Notes: a model not told the origin generated them from the letters alone. A stretch of 64,000 nucleotides of DNA from Mucilaginibacter rigui (GCF_014773275.1 NZ_JACWMW010000001.1:620001-684000), one strand, 5' to 3'; shown: positions 38,208 to 47,466, counted from the stretch's first letter. Translations and numbers: made by a program.

Positions 38208-38610
38208 GGTTTTACCAGTTTGTTATTCGGGTAGCGCTGAGCATCTGTTAACCAACTATGCCTTGTTAGTATAAATTGCAAGTTGATTGAATGGTTATAG
38301 ATAAACCACTAAATACCGCACCACACCCGTGGTTGGTGTAATTATTACACCGTTCTTTTAGCTCGTAGCTAGTGTAGTTATTACACCAGTTTTTTAGCAT
38401 ATAGTTGTGTTATTACTACACTCTCTTATGTATTTCTGTAATTAATTCATTATAAATAAATTAAGCTGTCTTTTTGACGGTAATTTTGTAACCTTTTGAT
38501 AGTCATTGATAATGCGACGCCTGTTGGGTACTTGCAAATAAATATGATTAATAAATGTTATGTGAGTCGGTTTATATAGGCTTAAATAGGATATATTTAA
38601 GGGCTCTTAT
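38208..38610 (+). promoter_or_regulatory. Upstream region with three evenly spaced palindromes
   Basis: 403 bases without a gene. GGTGTAATTATTACACC at 38335-38351 is a perfect 8-1-8 palindrome. AGTGTAGTTATTACACC at 38371-38387 and GTGTTATTACTACAC at 38407-38421 are imperfect versions. The centres are 36 and 35 bases apart. Their repetition and position upstream of the secreted protein gene suggest cooperative operator sites. Confidence 0.55.
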
Positions 38611-38655
38611 ATGAGCGAATCAATTAATAATCAATTTATTTTAAACTTTAAACAA

Positions 38656-40302
38656 ATGTACAAACACAATTTTGGCAAAAAAATTGGTAAAGGCCTTTGT
38701 GCGCTTTTAGCATTATTTCTATGTAGTAATACCGCTAATGCGCAATATGGCATACTGGGTAGAAACATTCTTAGTATTAAAAACGGACGCGAACTATCAG
38801 ATTCTATCATTTACCATAAGGTAAAGGTAGATGGAGGTGGTAATCTAATTCCGTGGAATGCGGATAACTATGGTGATGCATTTGACCAAACTATAAAACT
38901 GACATGGAAGTTTTGGAAAAACATGGAAGTAGATACCAATGGCGAAAGATATTATATGAACCACCAGGTATGGAAAGCCAGCCATGATAAACGCGGTATA
39001 GGTGGCGACCAGGTGGCTATGGGGATATCTGCCTGGGATCTCTTTTATAATTACCTTGGCGATGAGGATTTTATAAAAGATATGAAATATCAGGCCGATT
39101 ATTACCTGGCCCATTCTATGTCTTCGCCAACTTGCAAATGGCCAAATTTGCCATATCCGTATAATACCAAAGTAGAAATCGGAATTTATGATGGCGATAT
39201 GATGGCTGGTAAAGGTGTGTTACAGCCCGATAAAGCAGGATCGTTAGGTTATGAACTGATACGATTGTATAAAAAAACCGGCGAAGTTAAATATCTGAAT
39301 ATTGCAGTGAAAATTGCCAACACTATGGCAGCAAACATAAAACCCGGCGATGCAAAGAATTCACCATGGCCTTTTAAGGTAAATGCTGTAACCGGTAAAG
39401 TAGCTGCACTTGGTAAAAATGATTATTACAAAGAACCAAGAATGGGTAGCTATACTGCAAATTGGACAGGCACCCTTCAGTTGTTTAGCGAACTGATAAA
39501 ACTACATAAAGGTAACACTGTAAAATATCAGGATGCATTTAATAAAACTTTAAAGTGGTTTAAGAACTATCCGGAAAAAACCAACGATTGGGGGCCGTTT
39601 TTTGAAGATGTACCGGGATACTCAAAAACACAAATAAATGCCACAACTTATGCCATGTTTGTTATGGAGCATAAGGAACTTTACCCTGATTGGAAAAAAA
39701 CAGTATCAAATATTTTCAAATGGGTACACAGCACATTTAATAATAAAGATTGGGCAAAATACGGTGTAACAGTTACCAATGAACAAACGGCATACCCGGT
39801 GGTTGGTAACAGCCACTCGGCCCGCCAGGCATCTATGGAGTTGTTGTATTGGGCCATGACAGGCGATACCACCCTTAACCGTAATGCGGTGCGCCAGCTT
39901 ACATGGGCAACCTACGCGGTAGATTATGATGGCAAAAATTATTATCCAACAAACGATGTTTGGATGACCGATGGTTATGGCGATTTCGTTCGTCATTATA
40001 TCCGTGCTATGGCAATTGCGCCACAGTTGGCACCTGCAGGGTCAGATCATATGCTGAAAACATCTTCTACCGTTCAAAACATAGTGTATAATGCCAATAG
40101 CATTTCTTACAAAATTTTTGATAAAGCATCCAATGACCTTTTCAGGCTTACAGCTAAACCTGCCGGCATTACAGTAAGCGGTAAAAAACTTACAGAGGTT
40201 GCCGGTAAAAACAAAGAGGGCTGGTTTTGGCAGCCGCTTGATAAAGGAGGTATATTAAGCGTATCTCAAAAGCTTGGTAATATCATCGTGATAAAAAAAT
40301 AA
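38656..40302 (+). CDS. Secreted six-hairpin-like protein, putative glycan-active enzyme
   Basis: 548 residues from the ATG at 38656 (MYKHNFGKKIGKGLCALLAL...), where a signal peptide ends near NTANAQYG; the in-frame ATG at 38611 adds 15 residues. The body (about 45-460) consists of regular helix pairs with aromatic motifs (MAGKGVLQPDKAGSLGYELI, NWTGTLQLFSELIKLHKG, QTAYPVVGNSHSARQASMEL, WMTDGYGDFVRHYIRAMAIA), as in (alpha/alpha)6-barrel glycoside hydrolases and polysaccharide lyases. Residues about 465-563 form a small beta domain. I cannot assign a CAZy family. It is monocistronic between two terminators. Confidence 0.7.
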   Translation: MYKHNFGKKIGKGLCALLALFLCSNTANAQYGILGRNILSIKNGRELSDSIIYHKVKVDGGGNLIPWNADNYGDAFDQTIKLTWKFWKNMEVDTNGERYYMNHQVWKASHDKRGIGGDQVAMGISAWDLFYNYLGDEDFIKDMKYQADYYLAHSMSSPTCKWPNLPYPYNTKVEIGIYDGDMMAGKGVLQPDKAGSLGYELIRLYKKTGEVKYLNIAVKIANTMAANIKPGDAKNSPWPFKVNAVTGKVAALGKNDYYKEPRMGSYTANWTGTLQLFSELIKLHKGNTVKYQDAFNKTLKWFKNYPEKTNDWGPFFEDVPGYSKTQINATTYAMFVMEHKELYPDWKKTVSNIFKWVHSTFNNKDWAKYGVTVTNEQTAYPVVGNSHSARQASMELLYWAMTGDTTLNRNAVRQLTWATYAVDYDGKNYYPTNDVWMTDGYGDFVRHYIRAMAIAPQLAPAGSDHMLKTSSTVQNIVYNANSISYKIFDKASNDLFRLTAKPAGITVSGKKLTEVAGKNKEGWFWQPLDKGGILSVSQKLGNIIVIKK

Positions 40303-40341
40303 CCAGGATCAAATTCAGTTTTTACAAGTATTTATAAACTA

Positions 40342-40375
40342 AAAACGCCCGGCTCAAATATGAGCCGGGCGTTTT
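40342..40375. terminator. Bidirectional terminator between convergent genes
   Basis: AAAACGCCCGGCTCA and its perfect complement surround AATA; A run on one side and T run on the other. Confidence 0.92.
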
Positions 40376-40396
40376 ATTGATATGATATTGTGTGCC

Positions 40397-42286
40397 TTAT
40401 TTAGCTTTTGGCGCCCAGGTATTATCCTTGGTATTGGCATCCATGTAGATGCCGTTATCTAACGTTACCGATTTCAGGCTTTTACCTCTTTCGTTACTGA
40501 AAGTAACCAGTGTTTGTTTTTGGTTGGCTTCCCAAACTGCAGGGGTTTTGTGGATGGTTTTGGTACTGCCATCGGTATAAGTGATCACCACATCAAACGG
40601 GATAGCGAAACCGCCAATGTTAGCTACGGTTAAGGTATAGCCATCTTTACCGGTTACACCGCTTTTTATAGCCAGGTCGTTATAATAGTTGGTGAAAAAC
40701 CAGTTGTTAAAGAACCAGTTTAGGTTACGGCCCGATACATTGCTCATCGAGTTGAAGTAATCCCATGGGATAGGGTGTTTACCGTGCCACCTGTCCATAT
40801 AACCATGCAGGGCTTTTTTAAACAGCTCATCGCCAAGCATATCTTTAAGGGCAAGGTAACTTAATGATGGTTTACCGTAAGCATTGTTACCGTAACCGGT
40901 AGTAAGCTCGCTGGTTTGGGTAATAACCGGGATATCCTGGTTGCTTGAGCGGTTGTTTATCCAGCTGTTTACACGGAACTGTTTATAAAACTCATCGGCT
41001 TTGGCTTTGCCCTTTTCTTCAATACCTATCAGGTATTCTAAAGTTGTAGCCCAGCCCTCGTCCATAAAGGCGTAGCGGGTTTCATTGATGCCCATATAAA
41101 AGGGGAACCAGGTGTGCGCAATCTCATGGTCCTGCACAAGCTGTGCAAAACCCGGGTCGCCCATTTGGCTGTCGTTCACCATCATTGGGTATTCCATATC
41201 AGCAAAACCCTGAAAAGCCGTCATTTTAGGGAAAGGGTAGGGTACGCCCGGCCAGTTATGGCTAAACCAGCCCAAAGCATTGCGGCCATACTGTACAGAT
41301 TGTTTAAAATCGGTACCCTTAACAGAGTAAGCTGCCTGCATGCTTGCGCGCCTGCCGGTGCTTTTATCAACAATAACGCTGCCTGCATCCCAAATGTAAT
41401 GGTTGCTTAAACCCAGGGCTACGTCGCTGATGTTGGTGGCGGTCCAGGTCCAGGTGTTCATGGCGTTTTGTGCGGTTACCTTGTTCCCGGTAATTTCATC
41501 AATAGTAGCAACGTGGATGGTGCTGTCGCTGGTCATTGATCTCTGCAGGCGGTCTGCATATTCTTTTTGCAATACCTGTGTTGGGTTTTGCAGGGTGCCT
41601 GTAGCCCAAACTATAAAGTTTTTTGGTACGGTAACATTAAGGGTGTAATCGTTAAAATCGTTATAAAACTCTTGTGCATCAACAAATGCTACGCGGTCCC
41701 AGCCGTTGTAATCGTCATAAACAGATACGCGCGGGTAAAAATAAGCCAGGTAATAACTGGTCGAATCTATCTGCCCTTCGCGGCCGCTTTGTTTTGATGC
41801 ATCAAAATGCCAGGCTATGTTAATTTTAACAGAATCGTGCGGAAGCAGTGGTTTTGGTAAACCAACCGCCTGGTTGGTTGATGCTGCCTGTGCGTTGTTC
41901 CATGGCTTTTTCTGGCCTGCAATTAAAAAAGTATCTATCTGGATACCCGAGGTTAAATAATCCGGGCTTGCATCACCTGCCCTGGCTGCGCCGGGGCGGT
42001 GGATGTTCAGTATCAGTTTCATGTTCAGCCTTTTTAAAGTATCGGGGCTGTTGTTAATGTAGGTAATGGTTTCGGTACCCTTCACGGTGCTTAACGGCGG
42101 TGCCGCGGTAATAGAGATATTGTACCGGGCATGGTTTTGCCAGTACTTGGGGCCGGGTTTACCATCGGCGCTGCGGGTACCATTATCAAACGCTTTTTTT
42201 ATATCGCGTGGCATGTAAAGGCTTTGTGCCTGCAATTGTAACAGCGCAATGCTGCAAGCGGCAGTTAGTAATAGTTTTTTAAACAT
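40397..42286 (-). CDS. Secreted M1-family metallopeptidase
   Basis: 629 residues with a signal peptide (1-20, cleaved before QSLYMP). The gluzincin zinc site is complete: HEIAH at 387-391 and the third ligand Glu410 in MDEGWATTLE after 18 residues. The exopeptidase motif near FADMEYPMM replaces the strict GAMEN of classical aminopeptidases, as in many Bacteroidota M1 proteins. A C-terminal beta domain (about 540-629) follows. It probably trims peptides in the periplasm. The gene is monocistronic; about 250 bases separate it from the next minus-strand gene. Confidence 0.92.
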   Translation of the reverse strand: MFKKLLLTAACSIALLQLQAQSLYMPRDIKKAFDNGTRSADGKPGPKYWQNHARYNISITAAPPLSTVKGTETITYINNSPDTLKRLNMKLILNIHRPGAARAGDASPDYLTSGIQIDTFLIAGQKKPWNNAQAASTNQAVGLPKPLLPHDSVKINIAWHFDASKQSGREGQIDSTSYYLAYFYPRVSVYDDYNGWDRVAFVDAQEFYNDFNDYTLNVTVPKNFIVWATGTLQNPTQVLQKEYADRLQRSMTSDSTIHVATIDEITGNKVTAQNAMNTWTWTATNISDVALGLSNHYIWDAGSVIVDKSTGRRASMQAAYSVKGTDFKQSVQYGRNALGWFSHNWPGVPYPFPKMTAFQGFADMEYPMMVNDSQMGDPGFAQLVQDHEIAHTWFPFYMGINETRYAFMDEGWATTLEYLIGIEEKGKAKADEFYKQFRVNSWINNRSSNQDIPVITQTSELTTGYGNNAYGKPSLSYLALKDMLGDELFKKALHGYMDRWHGKHPIPWDYFNSMSNVSGRNLNWFFNNWFFTNYYNDLAIKSGVTGKDGYTLTVANIGGFAIPFDVVITYTDGSTKTIHKTPAVWEANQKQTLVTFSNERGKSLKSVTLDNGIYMDANTKDNTWAPKAK

Positions 42287-42534
42287 AGTGTATTGGGTTT
42301 GGTGTAATACGCAGCAAATTTATGATATATTATAACAATAGCTTTGATGGCCAGGTAAACGAATTGTTACACAGGACGCTTGTTTGCCGGGATTAATTTT
42401 TTTTCCTTTGTTGTAAGTTATTTTAGTAGGGGTATTAAATAACTATACAGAGCCGGGCCTATGGTCCGGTTTTGTTTTTTTATAGAGATTTCTTTGATGT
42501 GAATCATTTCTGTTTGCCGAATCAGGCAAGCTAA

Positions 42535-42789
42535 TCAATTATTGGGTATTAGTAGTTCTACTTGTTGACCTTGAATAAAATCACCTTCTTGCAACTGCTT
42601 TAATGGCCTAAATATGAATACATCTAATCGTTGTTTGTTATTGTCGTCAATAAGTCTTGGCATATCGACATAATTGTAAATAGGTACGTTGCCGAAAACT
42701 GAACCATCCCTTACCTCGAAATCTAACCCGCCTTCTAATAAACGAGCAATAATAAATTGACCGCTATTATGATGAAGAGAAATATTCAT
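42535..42789 (-). CDS. Small hypothetical protein
   Basis: 84 residues from the ATG at 42789 (MNISLHHNSG), or 91 from 42810. I do not recognise the family. The sequence is soluble, beta-rich and acidic (GLDFEVRDGSVFGNVPIYNY, LQEGDFIQGQQVELLIPNN), with no signal peptide. It follows the DUF892 gene so closely (start within 25 bases of its stop) that the two are probably cotranscribed. Confidence 0.55.
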   Translation of the reverse strand: MNISLHHNSGQFIIARLLEGGLDFEVRDGSVFGNVPIYNYVDMPRLIDDNNKQRLDVFIFRPLKQLQEGDFIQGQQVELLIPNN

Positions 42790-42811
42790 GATTTCGAAAG
42801 TTAGTATCATC

Positions 42812-43318
42812 TTACTCGGGTGTTACGTATTCCTTCGCTATCAGCGTAAACAACTGGTCGTTATCGGCCGCTTCATCAAAGTTCTCGGTTAGCAGTTGCT
42901 TCACTTCATCGTACTTTAATAGTTTGGCTATCATAATAAGCATCCGGTATGATGTAATATTGATATGCTCTAAAATTTGCAGATAGAGCATCAGGTCAAG
43001 ATCATTTAACAGAGGCACTTCCTGGTCATCGTCAAGGCAAAATTCATCCCGAACAATAGAGCTGATAGGGTTACAGATATCGGGCGAGGGTGTTTCGCCA
43101 ATCAGTTTATAAATATCTTCCATGCGCTCCAGCTGCTTTTTAACATCGCCGCCAAATTCTTTTACGGCCAGTTTAAGGGCTTCAAATGATGCCAGCTCTA
43201 TCAGGTGCGGTGTACGTTCGCGTAAAAAGCGTTTGCCGTTATAAATGCGGGTTAAATGATGCAGAAATATTTGCTTCAGGAATTTTTTATCAGGAGCGGG
43301 AGGGGTGTGAGGTTCCAT
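42812..43318 (-). CDS. DUF892 / YciF-like ferritin-fold stress protein
   Basis: 168 residues. The pattern FLHHLTRIYNGKRFLRERTP, LIELASFEALKLAVKEFGGD and VKKQLERMEDIYKLIGETPS matches the helical DUF892 (YciE/YciF) family, a rubrerythrin-like fold linked to osmotic and general stress. The N-terminus (MEPHTPPAPDKK) is a short disordered tail. Metal-binding glutamates are partly replaced, so enzymatic activity is uncertain. It heads a likely two-gene unit and is divergent from the DUF2027-Smr gene. Confidence 0.65.
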   Translation of the reverse strand: MEPHTPPAPDKKFLKQIFLHHLTRIYNGKRFLRERTPHLIELASFEALKLAVKEFGGDVKKQLERMEDIYKLIGETPSPDICNPISSIVRDEFCLDDDQEVPLLNDLDLMLYLQILEHINITSYRMLIMIAKLLKYDEVKQLLTENFDEAADNDQLFTLIAKEYVTPE

Positions 43319-43447
43319 CTTAATTTAATTAATTGTGACAAATAAACACAAAAACCAAAGTCTGGTTTCTTTACTTAATAAAAAATGATTTACATGTAAA
43401 AGTAAGTTTAATTAACGGTGTTATACTATATTAATACCTTTGTAGCT

Positions 43448-44395
43448 ATGAAATATAAATTAGGTGATTTTGTGCGTTTTGTTGACGAGAGGCTTGAAGG
43501 TTACGTTACCAAAATTATCGACGAGCAAATGATAGGTGTTACCGTTGAGGATGATTTTGAGATACCCGTACTGGCAAGCAAAGTTACCTATGTACACGGG
43601 CATGGTGTCGAAAGCCACGACGAAGAACATGTTGCCGAAATCAAGCAACCCGCAGGCGAGTTTAAAAACAAAGGCGTACATGTTGCCGTAGTGGCCGATG
43701 CCAAAGCCAACGCGCTGGTGCATTTATATATCATCAATGAAACCTCGTACCAGTTACTGGCTTCGCTTACCACCCAGCAGCAAAAAGATTTTAAAGGTGA
43801 GTTTGCCGGTATTGTTGAGCCAAACGGCGTTGCAAAAGTATATTCGGCCAAACTATCTGATCTGCAGTTGTGGCCAAAGCTTATTTTCCAGATGCTGTTT
43901 TATACTAAACAGAACCAGCCATTGGTTGAACCATTAAATGTAAGCGAACAATTTAAAGCTAAAGATTTTGCCGGCGCTAAAAAGCTGGTGCCCTATATTA
44001 AGCAGCAAGGCTGGATGATACAGCTTGATGAACCCGAACTGGTTATAGATGCCGAAAAACTAAAGGAAAGTTTTTTTAAACCCGCCGAAGAAAAAACGCA
44101 AACAGTAGCTAAACCCTTTAGCGAGCTGGACCTGCATATCGAAAAACTGCGCGACGATTACCAATTTTTAGCCAGCAGCGAGATACTGAACATACAAACC
44201 GACCACTTTAAAAAAGCGCTTGATGCCGCCATTGTACACCAAATGCCCGATATCACTTTTATACACGGCACAGGTAACGGTATACTAAAACACGAACTGC
44301 ATAAGCTGCTGAGCAAACACCCCAAAGTGCAAACTTTTATGGATGCCCGTAAAGAGAAGTTTGGTTATGGGGCTACAAAGGTGATTTTGAAATAG
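43448..44395 (+). CDS. DUF2027 domain protein with C-terminal Smr (MutS2-type) domain
   Basis: 315 residues from the ATG at 43448; the family begins MKYKLGDFVRFVDE. The N-terminal part (1-75) is a small barrel like a Tudor/KOW fold. The central DUF2027 region (about 85-215) carries the characteristic VHLYIINETSYQLLASL pattern. The C-terminal Smr domain (about 225-315) has DLHIEKL and FIHGTGNGILKHEL, the nicking-nuclease motif HGxGxGxL. Smr domains cut or bind nucleic acids. The protein is widespread in Bacteroidota with unknown role. A TACCTTTG box lies at 43435-43442. Confidence 0.9.
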   Translation: MKYKLGDFVRFVDERLEGYVTKIIDEQMIGVTVEDDFEIPVLASKVTYVHGHGVESHDEEHVAEIKQPAGEFKNKGVHVAVVADAKANALVHLYIINETSYQLLASLTTQQQKDFKGEFAGIVEPNGVAKVYSAKLSDLQLWPKLIFQMLFYTKQNQPLVEPLNVSEQFKAKDFAGAKKLVPYIKQQGWMIQLDEPELVIDAEKLKESFFKPAEEKTQTVAKPFSELDLHIEKLRDDYQFLASSEILNIQTDHFKKALDAAIVHQMPDITFIHGTGNGILKHELHKLLSKHPKVQTFMDARKEKFGYGATKVILK

Positions 44396-44436
44396 TGGTT
44401 AAACGTTGATAAAAGCGTTAGGGTAACGGATACGGG

Positions 44437-44872
44437 GCTCGCTATCGCGAGCTTTCAGCTCGTGATAGGCACAAGGTCAGCTTTCAGCTGACGTAAGCAG
44501 AGTGCTTATCTTAATGCATTGTCGCGAGTTACGCTGCGCTAAACTCCTCGCTATCGCGAGCTTTCAGCTCGTGATAGGCACAAGGTCAGCTTTCAGCTGA
44601 CGTAAGCAGAGTGCTTATCTTAATGCATTGTCGCGAGTTACGCTGCCCTAAACTCCTCGCTATCGCGAGCTTTCAGCTCATGATAGGCACAAGGTCAGCT
44701 TTCAGCTGACGTAAGCAGAATGCTTATCTTAATGCATTGTCACGAGTTACGCCGCGCTAAACTCCTCGCTATCGCGAGCTTTCAGCTCGTGATAAGCACA
44801 AGGTCAGCATTCAGCTGACGTAAGCAGAATGCTGACCTTAATGCATTGTCGCGAGTTACGCTGCGCTAAACT
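44437..44872 (+). repeat. Four tandem copies of a 109-bp repeat
   Basis: Copies begin at 44437, 44546, 44655 and 44764 with an exact period of 109 and only scattered substitutions. Each unit contains nested inverted repeats (CTATCGCGAGC/GCTCGTGATAG, GTCAGCTTTCAGCTGAC). They fill the space between the Smr gene and the ars operon and have no coding capacity. Confidence 0.95.
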
Positions 44873-44903
44873 CGCGACAGCGGCATAAATAAAGAAAAAA
44901 TTG

Positions 44904-44939
44904 ATCAATCGCAATATTAATCGTAATATTGCGATTGAT
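44904..44939 (+). promoter_or_regulatory. ArsR operator upstream of arsR
   Basis: A perfect 15-base inverted repeat (left half ATCAATCGCAATATT) around 6 bases, ending 2 bases before the arsR start. It contains ATCGTAATATTGCGAT at 44920-44935, one change from the site at 45290, which supports autoregulation by ArsR. Confidence 0.8.
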
Positions 44940-44941
44940 AT

Positions 44942-45271
44942 ATGGGCGTTACCAAAACAGATATTTTTACCAACCAGCAAAACAAACTGGCTATGCAGTT
45001 AAAGGCCATTGCGCACCCGGCACGTATTGCTATTCTGCAACAAATTATAAAGGCTAATGCCTGTATTTGCGGCGATTTGGTTGATGAACTTGGTTTGGCA
45101 CAGGCTACCATTTCGCAGCACTTAAAAGAGTTGAAAAATGCCGGCCTGATACAAGGTTCGATAGAAGGTGTTAGCATTTGCTATTGCATTGAGCCTGTGG
45201 CCTGGAAAAATTTACAGAATGAAATAAATAACATGTTTGCATCATACAAAGATGTAAATACTTGCTGCTAA
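44942..45271 (+). CDS. arsR: ArsR-family arsenic-responsive repressor
   Basis: 109 residues with a winged-helix fold. The inducer site in the family is a CxC on helix alpha3; here Cys41 and Cys43 in ANACICGDLVDELGLAQATI occupy that position, and two further cysteines end the protein. The recognition helix is QATISQHLKELKNAGL. It should repress the ars operon and release DNA upon binding As(III). A perfect inverted repeat overlaps its promoter and a matching one precedes the next gene. It is the first gene of arsR-DUF6428-arsC-acr3. Confidence 0.95.
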   Translation: MGVTKTDIFTNQQNKLAMQLKAIAHPARIAILQQIIKANACICGDLVDELGLAQATISQHLKELKNAGLIQGSIEGVSICYCIEPVAWKNLQNEINNMFASYKDVNTCC

Positions 45272-45289
45272 AATTTTTTGACAACATCT

Positions 45290-45305
45290 ATCGTAATATT
45301 ACGAT
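45290..45305 (+). promoter_or_regulatory. Second ArsR operator, between arsR and the DUF6428 gene
   Basis: ATCGTAATATTACGAT is a perfect 16-bp palindrome, 22 bases before the DUF6428 start. It indicates a second ArsR-controlled promoter for the three structural genes. Confidence 0.82.
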
Positions 45306-45327
45306 GGATTAATTAAACTATAAACAA

Positions 45328-45885
45328 ATGGAAAACTTAAAATGGGGATCTTTTAAAGAGAAATTACAGGCAAATCCGGAGATGGTTCTACAGTTTCAGT
45401 ATGCCGAAGATAAGTGGGTGGATGCATCATATCATATCACCGAAATTAAGCAGGCGCCCATAACATCGGTAGATTGTGGCGGGGTAATGAATAAGTGGAC
45501 GGAGGTGATTGTACAACTGTGGGAGCCGCAAGGCCAGGAACAGGACAGGGCCATGCAGGTGAGTAAAGCGCTGTCAATTGTAAACCTGGTAGAAAAGGCA
45601 TTGCCCCTTGATGCCGATGCCATTGTTAAAATTGAATTTGGTAATACGCAGTTTGATACCCGCCAGATGCTGCCTAAAAACATTACGGCAAGCAGCGATA
45701 ACCTGATTGTTGACCTTAGGCCCGATGCTGTGCAGTGCAAAGCAATAGAACGTGGCGGTAGTTGCGGCACCAATGATAAAGGCGAAGAATGCTGCAAGCC
45801 GGTAGTAGAAGTTAAACCCAAAATAAAATTGCAAAACCTTGCCGAAAATGCAGCCTGCTGCACACCGGGAGGCGGATGTTGCTAA
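45328..45885 (+). CDS. DUF6428-family protein of the ars operon
   Basis: 185 residues. The protein (WVDASYHITEIKQAPITSVD, CGGVMNKWTEVIVQLWEP) matches the DUF6428 family, which is found beside arsR and arsC in Bacteroidota and has no known activity. Residues about 135-185 are an extra cysteine-rich tail with CGTNDKGEECC and AACCTPGGGCC, suggestive of metal or metalloid binding. The stop lies 8 bases before arsC, so they are cotranscribed. Confidence 0.85.
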   Translation: MENLKWGSFKEKLQANPEMVLQFQYAEDKWVDASYHITEIKQAPITSVDCGGVMNKWTEVIVQLWEPQGQEQDRAMQVSKALSIVNLVEKALPLDADAIVKIEFGNTQFDTRQMLPKNITASSDNLIVDLRPDAVQCKAIERGGSCGTNDKGEECCKPVVEVKPKIKLQNLAENAACCTPGGGCC

Positions 45886-45893
45886 TTGATACG

Positions 45894-46310
45894 ATGAAAA
45901 ATATTTTAGTACTGTGCACCGGCAATAGTTGCCGCAGCCAGATAGCGGAAGGTTACCTGCGGTATTTTGCAGGCAATAAGGCCAATATTTACAGCGCCGG
46001 TATCGAAACGCATGGCGTTAACCCTAAAGCCATACAGGTGATGGCCGATGATGGGATAGATATATCCGCACATACCTCAAACCATGTAGATGAATACCTT
46101 ACTATCCCATTTGATGTGGTGATAACCGTATGTGATAACGCTAACGAGGCCTGCCCGTATTTTCCGGGGAATGTGAAGCGTTTACATTACAACTTTCCTG
46201 ATCCGGCGAAAGCCACGGGTACACCTGATGAGGTGATGGATGAGTTTAAAAGGGTACGTGATATGATCAAAACATACGCCGCCGATTTTGTGAAACAACA
46301 CATCAGCTAA
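45894..46310 (+). CDS. arsC: Arsenate reductase, low-molecular-weight phosphatase type
   Basis: 138 residues from ATG 45894 (MKNILVLCTGNSCRS). It has the P-loop Cys8-x5-Arg14 and the redox pair Cys80/Cys87 in TVCDNANEACPYFPG, equivalent to Cys10/82/89 of the thioredoxin-coupled enzymes. It reduces arsenate to arsenite for export by Acr3. The in-frame start at 45876 would overlap the preceding gene and is less likely. The acr3 start lies three bases after the stop. Confidence 0.94.
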   Translation: MKNILVLCTGNSCRSQIAEGYLRYFAGNKANIYSAGIETHGVNPKAIQVMADDGIDISAHTSNHVDEYLTIPFDVVITVCDNANEACPYFPGNVKRLHYNFPDPAKATGTPDEVMDEFKRVRDMIKTYAADFVKQHIS

Positions 46311-46313
46311 CCC

Positions 46314-47381
46314 ATGTCAGCAACCAATTGTGCCCCGGCGGCTAACCGCAAAAAGCTGAGCTTTTTAGACCGGTACTTAACCTTATGGATATTTCTTGCA
46401 ATGGCTATTGGCGTAGCCGTTGGTTATTTTATACCGTCATCATCAGGTGTTATCAACTCGTTTTCAAGCGGTACAACGAATATACCTTTAGCAATAGGGT
46501 TAATTTTAATGATGTACCCACCGCTTGCCAAAGTAAAATACGAAAACATAGGCGAGGTGTTTAGAGATACTAAAGTATTAAGCGCCTCGCTGTTCCTGAA
46601 CTGGATTGTTGGGCCCGTATTGATGTTTATATTGGCAATCACATTTCTAAGGGATTACCCGGAATATATGATAGGGTTGATCCTTATTGGCCTTGCCCGG
46701 TGTATTGCCATGGTTGTAGTATGGAATGAACTGGCAGAAGGTAACCGCGAGTACGCTGCGGGGCTTATTGCCTTGAACAGTATTTTCCAGATGCTGTTGT
46801 ACAGCGTTTATGCTTATGTGTTTATCACTGTATTGCCGCCTTTATTTGGCCTTAAAGGCCTGCATATAAATATCACCATTGCCGAAATTGCTAAAAGTGT
46901 AGGCATCTATTTAGGTATACCATTCGCGTTAGGTATAATAAGCCGCTACGGCCTTATCAAATTAAAGGGCGAAGAATGGTTTCAAACCAAATACATACCG
47001 CTTGTATCGCCAGTCACCCTTATTGCATTACTCTTTACCATCGTGGTAATGTTCAGCTTAAAAGGGCAATTAATTGTTCAAATACCGTTTGATGTATTGC
47101 GTATTGCTATACCATTGTTTATCTACTTTGCAGTTATGTTTCTGGTTAGCTTTTTTACCGGCAAGTATATGGGGGCCGATTATTCAAAGAATGCATCTAT
47201 CGCATTTACAGCCGCCGGTAATAACTTCGAATTGGCTATCGCGGTAGCTATAGGTGTATTTGGCATTAATTCGGGCGAGGCATTTGCCGGAGTTATTGGC
47301 CCGCTGGTAGAAGTGCCAGCTTTAATAATTTTAGTAAAGGTGGCAATATGGTTGCGGGGCAAATACTATCTAAGGCATTAA
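46314..47381 (+). CDS. Acr3-type arsenite efflux transporter
   Basis: 355 residues and ten predicted membrane helices. The first cytoplasmic stretch ([20 protein letters not shown]) and the conserved cysteine in [18 protein letters not shown] (TM4) define Acr3; the second conserved motif is [20 protein letters not shown] with GPLVEVP in TM9-10. It exports arsenite using the membrane potential/proton gradient. It ends the ars operon. It is not related to the ArsB type. Confidence 0.96.
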   Translation: MSATNCAPAANRKKLSFLDRYLTLWIFLAMAIGVAVGYFIPSSSGVINSFSSGTTNIPLAIGLILMMYPPLAKVKYENIGEVFRDTKVLSASLFLNWIVGPVLMFILAITFLRDYPEYMIGLILIGLARCIAMVVVWNELAEGNREYAAGLIALNSIFQMLLYSVYAYVFITVLPPLFGLKGLHINITIAEIAKSVGIYLGIPFALGIISRYGLIKLKGEEWFQTKYIPLVSPVTLIALLFTIVVMFSLKGQLIVQIPFDVLRIAIPLFIYFAVMFLVSFFTGKYMGADYSKNASIAFTAAGNNFELAIAVAIGVFGINSGEAFAGVIGPLVEVPALIILVKVAIWLRGKYYLRH

Positions 47382-47466
47382 TTATGAATTTAAATATAGT
47401 ATATATCGTTTTTGGCACAACCATTGCACTATAGTTAATGTAATAAACCAATAAATAATATATACC

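Noticed and set aside
44396-44900. CRISPR array from the regular repeat at 44.4-44.9 kb
   Set aside because: The whole 109-bp unit is repeated, with no unique spacers and no cas genes nearby.
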